From positions 62,001-126,000 of the forward strand of contig NZ_LQPT01000081.1 of the NCBI RefSeq assembly GCF_002102355.1: a stretch of DNA of 64,000 nucleotides, in the 5' to 3' direction. The stretch's first letter is position 1. Each line of letters opens with the position of its first letter. A model generated the notes under the pieces. It did no database searches. It saw only the letters and a program-made list of their open reading frames with translations, and was not told the origin of the DNA. This stretch comes from Mycobacterium sherrisii. GTDB lineage: Bacteria; Actinomycetota; Actinomycetes; Mycobacteriales; Mycobacteriaceae. Below, piece by piece: positions 7,941-17,212 of this stretch. The position numbers and the translations under genes were made by a program.

Positions 7941-10340
7941 CTAAAGGCCTTTGGGACGGGTTCCGATCACCCCGCCGGTGGCGAGGGCTGAAAGTTCTTC
8001 GTCGGTCATCCCGCACCACCCGCGCAGCACCTCCGTATTGTGCTCACCCAGCAGCGGAGGTGGCCGTAGCAGCCAACGATCTTGGCCGGACAACGCCGCG
8101 AACGGCGGGCATGGGTACAGCGCCGACCCGATGCTCGGATGCTGCAACTCTTCGAAGAAGCCCCGAGCGCGCAGCTGGGGATTCTCGGTGACCAGCGAGG
8201 GCGAGACGACGGGCGCGGCGGGCACGCCGGCGCCCGCCAGCCGCTCCACCGTCGATGCCAGCGGCTGCGCGGCGAACCACTCGTGCAGGCGCGCATCGAT
8301 CTCGTCGGCCCGCGCACGCCGACCCTCGAACGAAGCCAGATCCTGGTCACACCAGGCCGGCCGACCCAGCACCTCGACCAGGGCACGCCACTGCGCGTCG
8401 TCGCGCACCGTGACCGCGATCCAGTCGTCGGTCTGCGGCGCGCCGGCGCACCGGTACAGGTTTTGCAGCACCCCGCCGTGGCCGCGGTTGCCGCGGCGGC
8501 TCAACGTCCGACCGAACACCTCGGCCTCGATGGCCTGAATTGCGGTGGCATTCAACACCGTTTCTAGCATCGGCAGCTCGACCTGCTGACCGGTGCCGGT
8601 GCGTTCGGCATAGTTGAGTGCGGCCAGCACGGCGAAGGCGGCGTGCACGCCGGCCAGCGGATCGCAGGCGCCGCGCGGGGTCACCGGCGGGGCGTCCGGA
8701 GGCCCGGTCACCCAGGCCAGGCCGGCGAGTTGCTCCATGGTGGGGGCAAAGCCGACTCGTTCGCGCCACGGGCCGTCCAGTCCGAACGCGGGCATCCGCG
8801 CGACCACCAATTTGGGGTTGAGTTCGAGCAGCACGTCCGCCGTCAGGCCGAACTGCTCCATCACCCGCGGCGAGAAGTTCTCGATCACCACGTCGGCGCC
8901 GGCGGCCAACCGCTTGAACAGACGGCGACCTTCGTCGGAGCCCAAATCCAAAGTGACCGAACGCTTGTTGGTGTTCATGGCGTGGAACACCCAGCCGTAC
9001 TCCCACCAGTCGTCCACGTCTTTGCGCATCCCGCCCGAGTAGCGGATGCCGTCGGGGCGCTGAATCGACTCGACCTTGATCACCTCGGCGCCGAATGCCG
9101 CCAGCAGATGGGTCGCCGCCGGGCCCGCCCAAAACGCGGTCAAATCGACGATCCGCACGCCCTCCAACGGACGGGTTCGGGATGCCGCGCACTGCCCGGT
9201 TCCGGGTGCATCCCAGGGTGATTCGTCGTTGTCCGCGCCGGGGGCGGCGGTGTCGCCGATCGGCGCGGGCGCGCACACCGACATCAGCCACGGCGGGCGG
9301 GGCTGATGAAAGCCGGCCGGGTTCTGCAGAAAGACTGCGCGCTGGACGGCGTACTCCGTTTCACGGATCGTGGCGCCGTTGCCCAGCGCGGCGATCGGCA
9401 GCCGGAACAGCTGGCCGAGCTCGACGATCTCGGCGACGGTCCGTTGCGCGAGCCACGGTCCGATGTGCTCCCGGATCAGGTCGCGGTAGGCCCAGCGACC
9501 GATCTGAAAACGTAGTTGCTCAATCTCTTCCAGTTCGGGGCACTCGACCATGGCCAAAAAATCGAGCCATTGCTGCCCGGTGACCATGGTGATCCCGACG
9601 TAGCCGTCCTTGGTTGGCTCGATCGACGGGACTTCGGTGGTGCGGCCGACCGGGGGCACGCGCAACAGTTGCGAATGTAGCCATTCGCTGCTCTGCATCA
9701 GCGTCATCGCCTCGAGCATCGACAGGTCGAGATGTTCGCCGGGGCCGCCGTTCTCGACGCGCCGGCGCACGGCCAGCGCCCCGAACGCGGCGAACACGCC
9801 GCCCATGTACTCCCCCAGGTCACCGCCGATCGCGATCGGAGGCCCGGCGGGATCGCCACGGAAGCCGGGCGAACCCGCCCAGGCCTGCAGGGTGAATTCG
9901 CTCGCGGCACGGTCGGCATAGGGACCGGTCCAGCCGAAGTCGGAGATGGTGACGACGATCGTCCGGGGCGAGTCGGCCAGCAGCTGCTTGGGGTCGATGC
10001 CCAGCTCGGCGGCGCACGCCGGACCGGCGGTGAAAATGATCACGTCGGCGCCGGCCAGCTCGGCGCGCCATCGCGTGCTGCCGGGCGTGCGAGTGATGCT
10101 GCGCTTGCCGGCGTTGAGGTAGCTGTAAAACGGCGACGGCTCACCGTCGGCCACCGGCGTGCACGTCGCGGTGTATCGTCGCAGCCAATCTCCCTGCGGC
10201 GGTTCGATTTTGCGGACGTGCGCGCCGGCGTCGGTCAGCAACTTGCCGGCATAGCTGCCCGCAACCCGGTTGCTGATCTCGACGACGCGCAGGCCACACA
10301 GCGGCGTTGCACGGTTATCGGGCCCCTGGGTCAATTGCAT
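7941..10340 (-). CDS. Tandem-fused type III CoA-transferase (CaiB/BaiF)
   Basis: The protein has 799 residues, about twice the usual 380-420, and consists of two complete type III CoA-transferase domains. The first runs from about residue 12 to 350, with the probable catalytic aspartate D174 (IGGDLGEYMGG). The second runs from about 390 (RPLEGVRIVDLT) to the end, with D560 (RGACDPLAG). Type III enzymes normally form interlocked dimers, so the fusion probably builds a single-chain pseudo-dimer. The predicted reaction is transfer of CoA between acids, an alternative to ATP-dependent activation. It diverges from the GntR regulator across an AT-rich region with dyads. Confidence 0.88.
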   Translation of the reverse strand: MQLTQGPDNRATPLCGLRVVEISNRVAGSYAGKLLTDAGAHVRKIEPPQGDWLRRYTATCTPVADGEPSPFYSYLNAGKRSITRTPGSTRWRAELAGADVIIFTAGPACAAELGIDPKQLLADSPRTIVVTISDFGWTGPYADRAASEFTLQAWAGSPGFRGDPAGPPIAIGGDLGEYMGGVFAAFGALAVRRRVENGGPGEHLDLSMLEAMTLMQSSEWLHSQLLRVPPVGRTTEVPSIEPTKDGYVGITMVTGQQWLDFLAMVECPELEEIEQLRFQIGRWAYRDLIREHIGPWLAQRTVAEIVELGQLFRLPIAALGNGATIRETEYAVQRAVFLQNPAGFHQPRPPWLMSVCAPAPIGDTAAPGADNDESPWDAPGTGQCAASRTRPLEGVRIVDLTAFWAGPAATHLLAAFGAEVIKVESIQRPDGIRYSGGMRKDVDDWWEYGWVFHAMNTNKRSVTLDLGSDEGRRLFKRLAAGADVVIENFSPRVMEQFGLTADVLLELNPKLVVARMPAFGLDGPWRERVGFAPTMEQLAGLAWVTGPPDAPPVTPRGACDPLAGVHAAFAVLAALNYAERTGTGQQVELPMLETVLNATAIQAIEAEVFGRTLSRRGNRGHGGVLQNLYRCAGAPQTDDWIAVTVRDDAQWRALVEVLGRPAWCDQDLASFEGRRARADEIDARLHEWFAAQPLASTVERLAGAGVPAAPVVSPSLVTENPQLRARGFFEELQHPSIGSALYPCPPFAALSGQDRWLLRPPPLLGEHNTEVLRGWCGMTDEELSALATGGVIGTRPKGL

Positions 10341-10373
10341 CCGCCCCTTCCGACCGACACCGCGATCAGAGAT

Positions 10374-10402
10374 GCTATTTATACCATCACTGCTAAAATA
10401 GC
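10374..10402. promoter_or_regulatory. Divergent operator region with CTA-N3-TAG dyad, site 3 of 5
   Basis: GCTAAAATAGC at 10392-10402 is a perfect 4-3-4 inverted repeat. A second half-element, GCTATTT at 10374-10380, pairs with AAATAGC at 10396-10402 as a wider inverted repeat. The block lies between the divergent CoA-transferase and GntR genes, where an autoregulatory operator is expected. Confidence 0.5.
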
Positions 10403-10465
10403 TAAGCCAGCTGAGTGCGCGGGCCCGGATCGCGTCGCTCTTCCCGCTGCTCCTGCGAGGATTGG

Positions 10466-11299
10466 ATGACCGCCCTGGGAATTGGTCCCGACGCCCGTCG
10501 CCGATTGTCGGCGCCGAGGATCGCCGAAATCGTAGCCGACGAATTGCGCCGCCAGATCATTGACGGCGAACTCGCCGACGGTGATCTGTTACCACGCCAG
10601 GAAGTGCTGGTCGAGCAGTTCAACGTCAGCCTCGTCTCGCTGCGTGAAGCGCTGCGCATCTTGGAGACCGAGGGGCTGGTCTCGGTGCGGCGGGGGAATC
10701 GCGGCGGCGCCGTCGTGCATGCGCCGGCGAAGACCAGTGCCGCCTACATGCTCGGCCTGCTGTTGCAAAGCGAATCCGTGCAGGTCGCCGATTTGGGTAT
10801 GGCGTTGCAGGAACTCGAGCCGGCCTGCGCCGCGCTGGCCGCGCAGCGTCCCGACCGGGCCGATACCCTGGTGCCGCAACTCAAGGGAGTCAACGACGCC
10901 ATGGCCGAACATCTCGACGACGGCCGGCTGTTCACCGAAATCGGGCGCCAGTTCCACGATCTCATCGTCCAGGGCTGCGGCAACCACACCATCATCGCGG
11001 TGGTCGGCAGCCTGGAGACGTTGTGGACCAGCCATGAACGCCAGTGGGCCGACGAGAGCGCGGCACGGGGCACCTATCCTTCGCTGACCCAGCGACGCGC
11101 GGTGCTCAACACCCATATCAAGCTCACTGAGATGATCGCCGAGGGCGACGTCGATCGGGCCCGCCGCATCGCGGGCCGTCACCTGGCCGACACCCAAACC
11201 TATGTGTTGTCCGGCCGTCCCCAGCAACGGATTTACGCACTTTCACCGCAGTCTCTTTCACGTCCGGGAACGCGCCCGGCGGCTATCCGGCAGTCCTGA
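10466..11299 (+). CDS. GntR-family (FadR/FCD subfamily) transcriptional regulator
   Basis: This 277-residue regulator has an N-terminal winged helix (about residues 14-85, with RIAEIVADELRRQIIDGEL, then LLPRQEVLVEQFNVSLVSLREALRIL and VRRGNRGGAVV). An all-helical FCD-type effector domain follows, with GRQFHDLIVQGCGN and a late TEMIAEGDVDRARRIAGRHL block. FCD proteins sense small organic acids or acyl-CoAs. I chose the ATG at 10466, which follows GAGG at 10457-10460. Its own promoter region holds a CTA-N3-TAG dyad found near four other promoters of the cluster, so it is my best candidate for the local regulator. This link is inferred. Confidence 0.88.
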   Translation: MTALGIGPDARRRLSAPRIAEIVADELRRQIIDGELADGDLLPRQEVLVEQFNVSLVSLREALRILETEGLVSVRRGNRGGAVVHAPAKTSAAYMLGLLLQSESVQVADLGMALQELEPACAALAAQRPDRADTLVPQLKGVNDAMAEHLDDGRLFTEIGRQFHDLIVQGCGNHTIIAVVGSLETLWTSHERQWADESAARGTYPSLTQRRAVLNTHIKLTEMIAEGDVDRARRIAGRHLADTQTYVLSGRPQQRIYALSPQSLSRPGTRPAAIRQS

Positions 11300-11315
11300 G
11301 GAATCCACGCACGCC

Positions 11316-12035
11316 ATGCGAACCGCGTTGGTCACCGGGGGCAGCGGCGGCATCGGCAAAGGATGCGGCCGCAAGCTTGCCGAGCTGGGCTACGACGTCG
11401 TGCTGGCGGCACGGCGCCCGGCGCCGCTGCGCGCGGCCGCCGCGGAGATCGGGGCCCGCCACCTGGTGGCCGACGCGTCGGCTCCGGATGAATTTGCCGC
11501 TGCGGTAAGCACTTTGAATACCATCGACCTGGTAGTCCACGCTGCCGGCGCACTGGGCGGAACCTATGCGCGCAAGCAGACTTTCCAGCAATGGCGAACC
11601 ATCCTCTCGGCCAACCTGGATTCCTGTTTCGTGGTGACCGCGGCCGTGCTGCCCCGGATGCGCCCCGGCTCGCGTCTGGTGTTCATCTCATCGTCGGCGG
11701 CGCACGAACCGATGCCGGCCCGTACCGCCTACTCGGCATCGAAGGCAGGCATGAACGCCTTCGCTCGGGCCTTGGCGCTCGAGGTCGACCGGGACGGCAT
11801 CGCGGTGCACATCGTCACGCCCGGACCGGTCGAAACCGAGATGCTGCAAGACGTTCCGTTCGAGATGTACGCGATCCAGGTGTCCGACGTCGCCGAGACG
11901 GTGGCGTGGCTGGACACCGTCGACCCGTCGGTCGACCTGCCGGAGATCCGGCTCTCCGCGGTGCAGCGGGGTCCATACGCCCGGCCGCCGGTGGTCCCTA
12001 CCGAGGCCCGTCGCCGGCGCCAGAAAACGCCTTGA
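11316..12035 (+). CDS. Short-chain dehydrogenase/reductase
   Basis: This 239-residue protein is a classical SDR. The cofactor motif TGGSGGIGKG lies at residues 7-16, the NAG-like block is HAAGALGG, and the catalytic block includes SSS followed by YSASK. It would interconvert an alcohol and a ketone with NAD(P). It starts 16 nt after the GntR stop and is probably cotranscribed with it. The C-terminus carries a basic tail (ARRRRQKTP). Its last 38 bases overlap the 3' end of the convergent LLM gene. Confidence 0.85.
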   Translation: MRTALVTGGSGGIGKGCGRKLAELGYDVVLAARRPAPLRAAAAEIGARHLVADASAPDEFAAAVSTLNTIDLVVHAAGALGGTYARKQTFQQWRTILSANLDSCFVVTAAVLPRMRPGSRLVFISSSAAHEPMPARTAYSASKAGMNAFARALALEVDRDGIAVHIVTPGPVETEMLQDVPFEMYAIQVSDVAETVAWLDTVDPSVDLPEIRLSAVQRGPYARPPVVPTEARRRRQKTP

Positions 12036-12870
12036 TCACCGTTTCGCCGAACTCGTGCAGGGAATCGGGCGGCGCGAAGTCGGCGAACCAGACGTAGCAC
12101 CGCTCGACTCGCTGGGCCACCAGACCCGCGAAGTATTCCCTGAGCTCGTCGGCGTCGCCGCACACCAGCCCCGACCCCAGGACGCCGAACCGTCGGGTGC
12201 TGACCTCGCGCACCGCCCGGGGGTCGGCGCCGGAGCGCACGAACCCGATCATCTGCTGCACCGAGATCCGTGCGTCGCCCGCCGCGGCGGCCAGCCTTGG
12301 CAACCGGTCCAGATGGTCGGCCTGCAAGTTCCACCAATCCGCATGGGCGCGAACGAGTTCCATCATCCGCGGTCCGCTGCCGCCCAGCACCAGCGGGATT
12401 GGGTGGGTGCGCCTCGGCGACTGCACGACGGTGTCAGTGGGGGTTCCGTCGCCCCAGTACTGCTCGATCAAGGCTAGGTGCCGGCCGAGTTGCCGGACGC
12501 GGGCCAACCCATCCTGCCGGCCCACCTGGAATTTGGTGAACTCGGCGGGCCAGGACCCCGACCCCAGTCCCAAATCGAAGCGGCCCCCCGACGCGTCCGA
12601 AAGCGTGACGGCCTGCTTGGCGAGCACGGCGGGATGTCGAAAGGCGTCGCACAGCACCAGGTGACCGATCCGCAACCGTTCCGTCTTGGCCGCCACCCAG
12701 GTGGCGACGGACATTGCCTCCCAAATGCTTTCGTCGGGCAACCCGGGCGCCTCGAGGTGGTCGATGAACGCGATGCCGTCGAAGCCGCTGGCCTCGGCGT
12801 GGCGGGCCCGGTCCGTGATGTCGCCGATCGACAACCGCACCTGCGGCAGGAACAGGTACCACTCGACCAT
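11998..12870 (-). CDS. LLM-class F420-dependent oxidoreductase
   Basis: This 290-residue luciferase-like monooxygenase fold protein would use coenzyme F420 or a flavin for hydride transfer. Supporting blocks are AEASGFDGIAFIDHL near the N-terminus, LRIGHLVLCDAFRHPAVLAKQAVTL, GGRFDLGLGSGSWPAEF and PIPLVLGGSGPRMMEL. The ATG at 12870 is preceded by AAGGGTGAG; a GTG at 12900 is possible but lacks a site. It overlaps the SDR gene tail-to-tail by 38 nt and diverges from the acyl-CoA dehydrogenase operon. Confidence 0.82.
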   Translation of the reverse strand: MVEWYLFLPQVRLSIGDITDRARHAEASGFDGIAFIDHLEAPGLPDESIWEAMSVATWVAAKTERLRIGHLVLCDAFRHPAVLAKQAVTLSDASGGRFDLGLGSGSWPAEFTKFQVGRQDGLARVRQLGRHLALIEQYWGDGTPTDTVVQSPRRTHPIPLVLGGSGPRMMELVRAHADWWNLQADHLDRLPRLAAAAGDARISVQQMIGFVRSGADPRAVREVSTRRFGVLGSGLVCGDADELREYFAGLVAQRVERCYVWFADFAPPDSLHEFGETVIKAFSGAGDGPR

Positions 12871-12924
12871 CCGCTCACCCTTGTTCGTCCCGATTGCCAC
12901 GGCCCGGCTAGTTTACTATCTTTA

Positions 12925-12933
12925 CTATGTTAG
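12925..12933. promoter_or_regulatory. CTA-N3-TAG dyad, site 4 of 5
   Basis: CTATGTTAG here is identical to the core at 556-566. It sits only 7 nt before the start codon of the first acyl-CoA dehydrogenase, within a direct repeat of TTTACTAT (12912-12919 and 12921-12928). TATGTT could be a -10 element, which would make the operon transcript nearly leaderless. Confidence 0.45.
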
Positions 12934-12940
12934 GAGTGTT

Positions 12941-14005
12941 ATGGATGTCGGGTTGACTTCCGATCAGCTGTCGCTGCGCGACACCGTGCGTGACATCCTG
13001 CGCACCGAAAGCCCCCCTGACGCGGCGAGGCAGGCGCTGACGGATCCGGAGCGCTGGCGCGCATTGTGGAAGACCGTAGTCGACCTCGGCTGGACGGAAT
13101 TGGCCACACCCGGCACCGGTGACCACGGCCCCGTCGAGCTGGCCGTGGTGCTCGAGGAATGCGGCGCGGCGCTGGCCCCCATACCGTTGCTCAGCAGCGT
13201 CGGACTGGCGGCGGGTGCTTTGCATGCGGCCGGGCTCGATTCGGTACTCACCGATATCGCCGACGGCGCCGTCGCCACTCTGGCCGTGCATACCAAGGGA
13301 TCTCGGCTCGCCGGGGCGCCGCTGACGTTGCGGCACGGGCGGGTCCGCGGCCGCGCGGTGGCGGTGCCCAACGTGTCCCGGGCCGAGCTGATCGTCGCGC
13401 TGGCCAAGTCCATCGACGGGTATGTCGCCGTCGTCGTGCGCGGTGGTGACGGTGTCACCGTCATTCCCGGCGAGTCCACCAACCCGGCCCACCCGGTGGC
13501 CGATATCGAGGTCGACGCCGCACCCTTGGCCTTTGCACCGGTCAACCTCGAATCGGCGTTGACGGCACCGCTGGTGGCGGCGGCCGCGGATCTGGTCGGT
13601 GTGGCCGGCGCCGTGCTGCGGCGCTCGGTCGACCACGCGAAGACGCGCCGCCAGTTCGGCACACCGATCGGGGCGTTCCAGGGCGTCAAACACGCGCTGG
13701 CGGACAACTACGTCGCCGTGGAGCGTGCCCGCAGCCTCACTTACGCGGCTGCCGGCCGCCTCGCCGACCCGGACACCGCGCCGGGTGACGACTGGATCGC
13801 GGCGGCGATGGCCAAGGCGGCGGCCGGTGACGCGGCCGTCGGGTGTGCCCGCACCGCGATCCAGGTGCACGGCGCGCTCGGACAAACCTGGGAGCATGAC
13901 GCCCACCTCTATATGCGACACGCCTGGCAGGGGTCGGCCCTGTTGGGCGACAGCCGGGCGCTGTATCACGAGGTTGGCTGCCGGTTCGCTGGAGGCGCCG
14001 CATGA
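12941..14005 (+). CDS. Acyl-CoA dehydrogenase subunit (first of four)
   Basis: This 354-residue protein belongs to the short acyl-CoA dehydrogenase subunits that form alpha2beta2 complexes with a partner FadE in mycobacterial steroid catabolism. It has DHAKTRRQFGTPIGAFQGVKH and a late VHGALGQTWEHDAHLYMRH block. It lacks the SEPEAGSD flavin-contact motif that the next gene carries, as expected for a heteromer. AGGAG at 12932-12936 precedes the ATG by only 4 nt. The stop overlaps the next start (ATGA). It would take part in alpha,beta-desaturation of an acyl-CoA. Confidence 0.87.
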   Translation: MDVGLTSDQLSLRDTVRDILRTESPPDAARQALTDPERWRALWKTVVDLGWTELATPGTGDHGPVELAVVLEECGAALAPIPLLSSVGLAAGALHAAGLDSVLTDIADGAVATLAVHTKGSRLAGAPLTLRHGRVRGRAVAVPNVSRAELIVALAKSIDGYVAVVVRGGDGVTVIPGESTNPAHPVADIEVDAAPLAFAPVNLESALTAPLVAAAADLVGVAGAVLRRSVDHAKTRRQFGTPIGAFQGVKHALADNYVAVERARSLTYAAAGRLADPDTAPGDDWIAAAMAKAAAGDAAVGCARTAIQVHGALGQTWEHDAHLYMRHAWQGSALLGDSRALYHEVGCRFAGGAA

Positions 14006-15129
14006 CCAGCACCGCGTCGCGGTCCGGCGCGGTCGCCGAATTCTCCGCTTGGCTGACCGCGTTTCTGCCGCATGACTATTACGAGAATTACCGGCGCTAC
14101 CGGTGGGACATCCCGTTGCGTCGCGACTATCAACGGGCCGCGTTCGAGGGCGGCTGGCTGCAGCCGACCTGGCCGCGCGACCACGGCGGGCGATCGCTGG
14201 GCCTGCGCGATGCGATGGAGATTCGCATCGAGGGGGCGCTCAGATCGGCACCCAAGCTGCCCAACATTCAGGGGCCCGGCGTCGCGGCACCCGGCATCCG
14301 GCAGTTCGGTACGCCCGCTCAGGTTCAGCGGCTGCTGGTGCCCTTGCTGCGTGGTGACGAATGGTGGGCACTGGGCATGTCCGAGCCGGAAGCCGGATCG
14401 GATTTCGCCGGCCTGCGCACCCGGGCCGAGCGACACGGCGATGTCTACCGCGTGAACGGCCACAAGATCTGGACCACGCAGGCGCACGAGTCGCGCTGGT
14501 GCACGCTGTACGCACGAACCGATCCGGATGCCCCGAAACACCGGGGCATCTCGTGCCTGATTCTCGATCTGCACTCCCCCGGCGTGCGCATCGAAACCAT
14601 ACGGATGTCGTCGATCTCCGACGAGACGTTCTGTGAGGTCTTCCTCGACGACGTCGAGATCCCGGTGCAGAATCTGCTCGGCCCGGAGAACGGCGGCTGG
14701 AACGTGGCGCTGGCGTCGCTGCACCATGAACGTCAGATGATCTGGATCATGAACTGGGTCGAGATCAAGCGTGGACTCGGCGCGGTACGTGACGCCAATC
14801 CCGAGGCCGTGGCTGGCCAGGACCTGTGCGTCGAACTCGGATCCCTGCTCGCCGATGCGGAGGCGCTGCGTGCCACCGGGTATCGCGCACTGGACAACGA
14901 ACTGGCCGGCCGGCCCAGTCCCGAAGCCGACATCATGAAGCTGCTCGGATCGCTGACCCTGCAACGTGTTTGGGAATTGGCTGCTGCCGCACAGGGGCCC
15001 CGGTCGACCGTCGACGCGGACCTGTTGTTCGAACGTCAGGACGCGTTGGCCGCCACCATCTACGGCGGAACGTCGGAGGTGCAGCGCAACATCATCGCCG
15101 AGCGACTGCTCGGGCTGCCGAAGGGATGA
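14002..15129 (+). CDS. Acyl-CoA dehydrogenase subunit (second of four)
   Basis: This 375-residue FadE-type subunit has the middle-domain motif MSEPEAGSDFAG at residues 126-136 and the C-terminal block YGGTSEVQRN from about 354. These flavin-contact motifs complement those of the preceding gene. It overlaps both neighbours by 4 nt (ATGA), which suggests coupled translation and a 1:1 complex with the 12941 product. The predicted activity is desaturation of an acyl-CoA with electrons passed to ETF. Confidence 0.88.
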   Translation: MTSTASRSGAVAEFSAWLTAFLPHDYYENYRRYRWDIPLRRDYQRAAFEGGWLQPTWPRDHGGRSLGLRDAMEIRIEGALRSAPKLPNIQGPGVAAPGIRQFGTPAQVQRLLVPLLRGDEWWALGMSEPEAGSDFAGLRTRAERHGDVYRVNGHKIWTTQAHESRWCTLYARTDPDAPKHRGISCLILDLHSPGVRIETIRMSSISDETFCEVFLDDVEIPVQNLLGPENGGWNVALASLHHERQMIWIMNWVEIKRGLGAVRDANPEAVAGQDLCVELGSLLADAEALRATGYRALDNELAGRPSPEADIMKLLGSLTLQRVWELAAAAQGPRSTVDADLLFERQDALAATIYGGTSEVQRNIIAERLLGLPKG

Positions 15130-16280
15130 CGATGGATTACGACCTCGGCGACGACGCCGTCGAACTGCGACACCGGCTGCGGAGGCTGATCGCCACCCAT
15201 GTGCCCCCCGATTTTCTCGGTGCCTGCACCGAGGACCCGCAAGACCTGGCCACCACCGAAACGTTCTGCAAGCTGCTGGCCGCCGAGGGGCTGCTGGCAC
15301 TGGCCTGGCCGAAAGAGCATGGCGGCGGCGGCGGGTCGGTCTGGCAGCAGACGGTGCTGCGCGAGGAGATGTGGGCCCAGCACGAGCCGCGCGGCCCGCA
15401 ATACATGGGGATCAACTGGGTCGGCCCGGCGTTGATGCGGTACGGCACCGCCGAGCAAAAGGCCAAGCACCTGGCCGCCATTGCCTCGGGTGATGTGATT
15501 TGGTGTCAAGGCTTTTCGGAGCCGGAGGCGGGGACCGACCTGGTGTCGCTGCGCACCCGGGCGGTGCCGGACGGGGACGGTTGGCGCATCACCGGGCAGA
15601 AGGTGTGGACGTCGTACGCCCAGATGGCGTCGTGGTGCGTGCTCGCGGCGTGCACCGATCCCGACGCGCCAAAGCACAAGCGGCTCACCCTCTTTCTGAT
15701 CCCGATGGACCGGCCCGGCTTCACGGTGCGGCAGATTCCGTCCATGCTGGGGCCGCATCATCTCAACGAGATGTTCCTCGACGAGGTGCGGGCCTTCCCC
15801 GGTGACGTCCTCGGCGAGCCGGGCGACGGCTGGCGCGTCATGCGGGAAGCGCTCGCGTTCGAACGCGTCGGCATTGCCCGGTACGCGCGCTGCGAGTCCC
15901 TGCTGCATCGCTTGCGCAACGAGCTCGGCGACGGCTGGGACCGGCTGCCCGAATCGCTTCGGGCGCGCTGGGTCCGGGCCCTGGTCGACCTGCGGGTGGC
16001 GCGGCTGCTGGCCTATCGCGCCGTGTCGTTGCAGGACGATCCGGCCGCGGGCGCTGCGGCCAGCGCCGCGCGGATCGCCACCACCACCTGTGATCAGCAG
16101 GTCGCCGAGTTGCTGTTCGACGCGCTCGGGCCGACCGCGCTGGACAGTGGCACCACGGCCGCCCTGCATGGCGCGATCGAAGACCATTGGCGCTACGCAC
16201 AGGCGGCCACCGTGGCGTCGGGCACCATCGAGGTGCAACGCATGCTGGTGGCCCGGGACGCGCTGGGAGAGCACCGGTGA
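15126..16280 (+). CDS. Acyl-CoA dehydrogenase subunit (third of four)
   Basis: This 384-residue FadE-type subunit has FSEPEAGTD at residues 130-138 and a SGTIEVQRML C-terminal block. It resembles the second gene in layout and probably pairs with the fourth. Its ATG overlaps the previous stop and its own stop overlaps the next GTG. The start at 15126 (Met-Thr-Met-Asp) was preferred over longer in-frame extensions, which lie within the upstream gene. Confidence 0.87.
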   Translation: MTMDYDLGDDAVELRHRLRRLIATHVPPDFLGACTEDPQDLATTETFCKLLAAEGLLALAWPKEHGGGGGSVWQQTVLREEMWAQHEPRGPQYMGINWVGPALMRYGTAEQKAKHLAAIASGDVIWCQGFSEPEAGTDLVSLRTRAVPDGDGWRITGQKVWTSYAQMASWCVLAACTDPDAPKHKRLTLFLIPMDRPGFTVRQIPSMLGPHHLNEMFLDEVRAFPGDVLGEPGDGWRVMREALAFERVGIARYARCESLLHRLRNELGDGWDRLPESLRARWVRALVDLRVARLLAYRAVSLQDDPAAGAAASAARIATTTCDQQVAELLFDALGPTALDSGTTAALHGAIEDHWRYAQAATVASGTIEVQRMLVARDALGEHR

Positions 16281-17212
16281 AAACCGCACTGCCACAAGAT
16301 GTCAGCGACTTCGCGGCGGTGGCCGCCAAGCGTTTCGATCGGCTCGGCGGGCCGCAGGCCGCGCTGCGCGCCGAGACCGACGACAGCGTCCGCGACGCCG
16401 CCCGTGCTGCGCTACGCGAGCTGGGCGCGTTCGACCTCGATGTGCGGTCCGGTCCCGACGATCTGCTGGCCGCGGCGGTGCTGTGCCAGGCCGCCGGCGC
16501 GAACGTGCTGCCCTACCCGCTGGTCGAGGAGCTGCTGGCCATCGACGGCGCCCGGCTGGCGCTGGTCGATCCCGGCGCGCCGCGCGTCGATCACGGCGAT
16601 CTTGCCGGTGACTGGATCGCCGCCGACCTGGACGGCAACCGGTATCGGCTGCACAGGGCGTCGCGGACACCCGCCAAATTGGGGCCGTTCCTGGTGCCGG
16701 CCACGTTGAGCGCATCCGATGGGACGGTGCCGGGTGCCGACGTTAATCTTCATCTCGTGCTGGGATCATGGCGGATTCTGGGAGCGGTGCAGCGTTCGCT
16801 GCGCATCGTCACCGATCACGTCCAGGCCCGCATCCAATTCGGTAAGCCGTTGGCGGACTTCCAGGCCGTGCGCTTTGCCGTGGCGGATGCCTCGGTCGCG
16901 GTGCGCGGACTGCACGAACTCGCCAAGTACACCAGTTGCCGGCCGCAATCCCTGCCGCTGCGGGTGCATACCGCGGATGCGCTGGTCCTGCGGTTCAAGG
17001 CCGCCGACACCGCAAGGCAGGTGCTGCGCACGTCGCATCAGTTGCTGGGCGCGCTCGGTTTCTGCGACGAGTCCGACGTGAGCGTGCTGGATCGCCATAC
17101 CCAGCCGTTGATCCGGTTGCCGCTGGGCGCGGAGGCGCTGGGACTGCGACTGATCGCCGACGTGCGCGACGGTTCCCTGGAAACCCTGTTCAGCGAGCGG
17201 GTATCCGCGTGA
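16277..17212 (+). CDS. Acyl-CoA dehydrogenase-like short subunit (fourth of four)
   Basis: This 311-residue protein is shorter than the family norm of about 350-400. The recognisable part is the C-terminal helical domain with RIVTDHVQARIQFGKPLADFQAVRF, followed by LRTSHQLLGALGFCDESDVS, where the usual WEHD block is not kept. It is probably a non-catalytic or half-site partner of the third subunit in an alpha2beta2 complex. The GTG start is embedded in the upstream stop (GTGA), and the stop overlaps the next GTG. Confidence 0.8.
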   Translation: MKTALPQDVSDFAAVAAKRFDRLGGPQAALRAETDDSVRDAARAALRELGAFDLDVRSGPDDLLAAAVLCQAAGANVLPYPLVEELLAIDGARLALVDPGAPRVDHGDLAGDWIAADLDGNRYRLHRASRTPAKLGPFLVPATLSASDGTVPGADVNLHLVLGSWRILGAVQRSLRIVTDHVQARIQFGKPLADFQAVRFAVADASVAVRGLHELAKYTSCRPQSLPLRVHTADALVLRFKAADTARQVLRTSHQLLGALGFCDESDVSVLDRHTQPLIRLPLGAEALGLRLIADVRDGSLETLFSERVSA

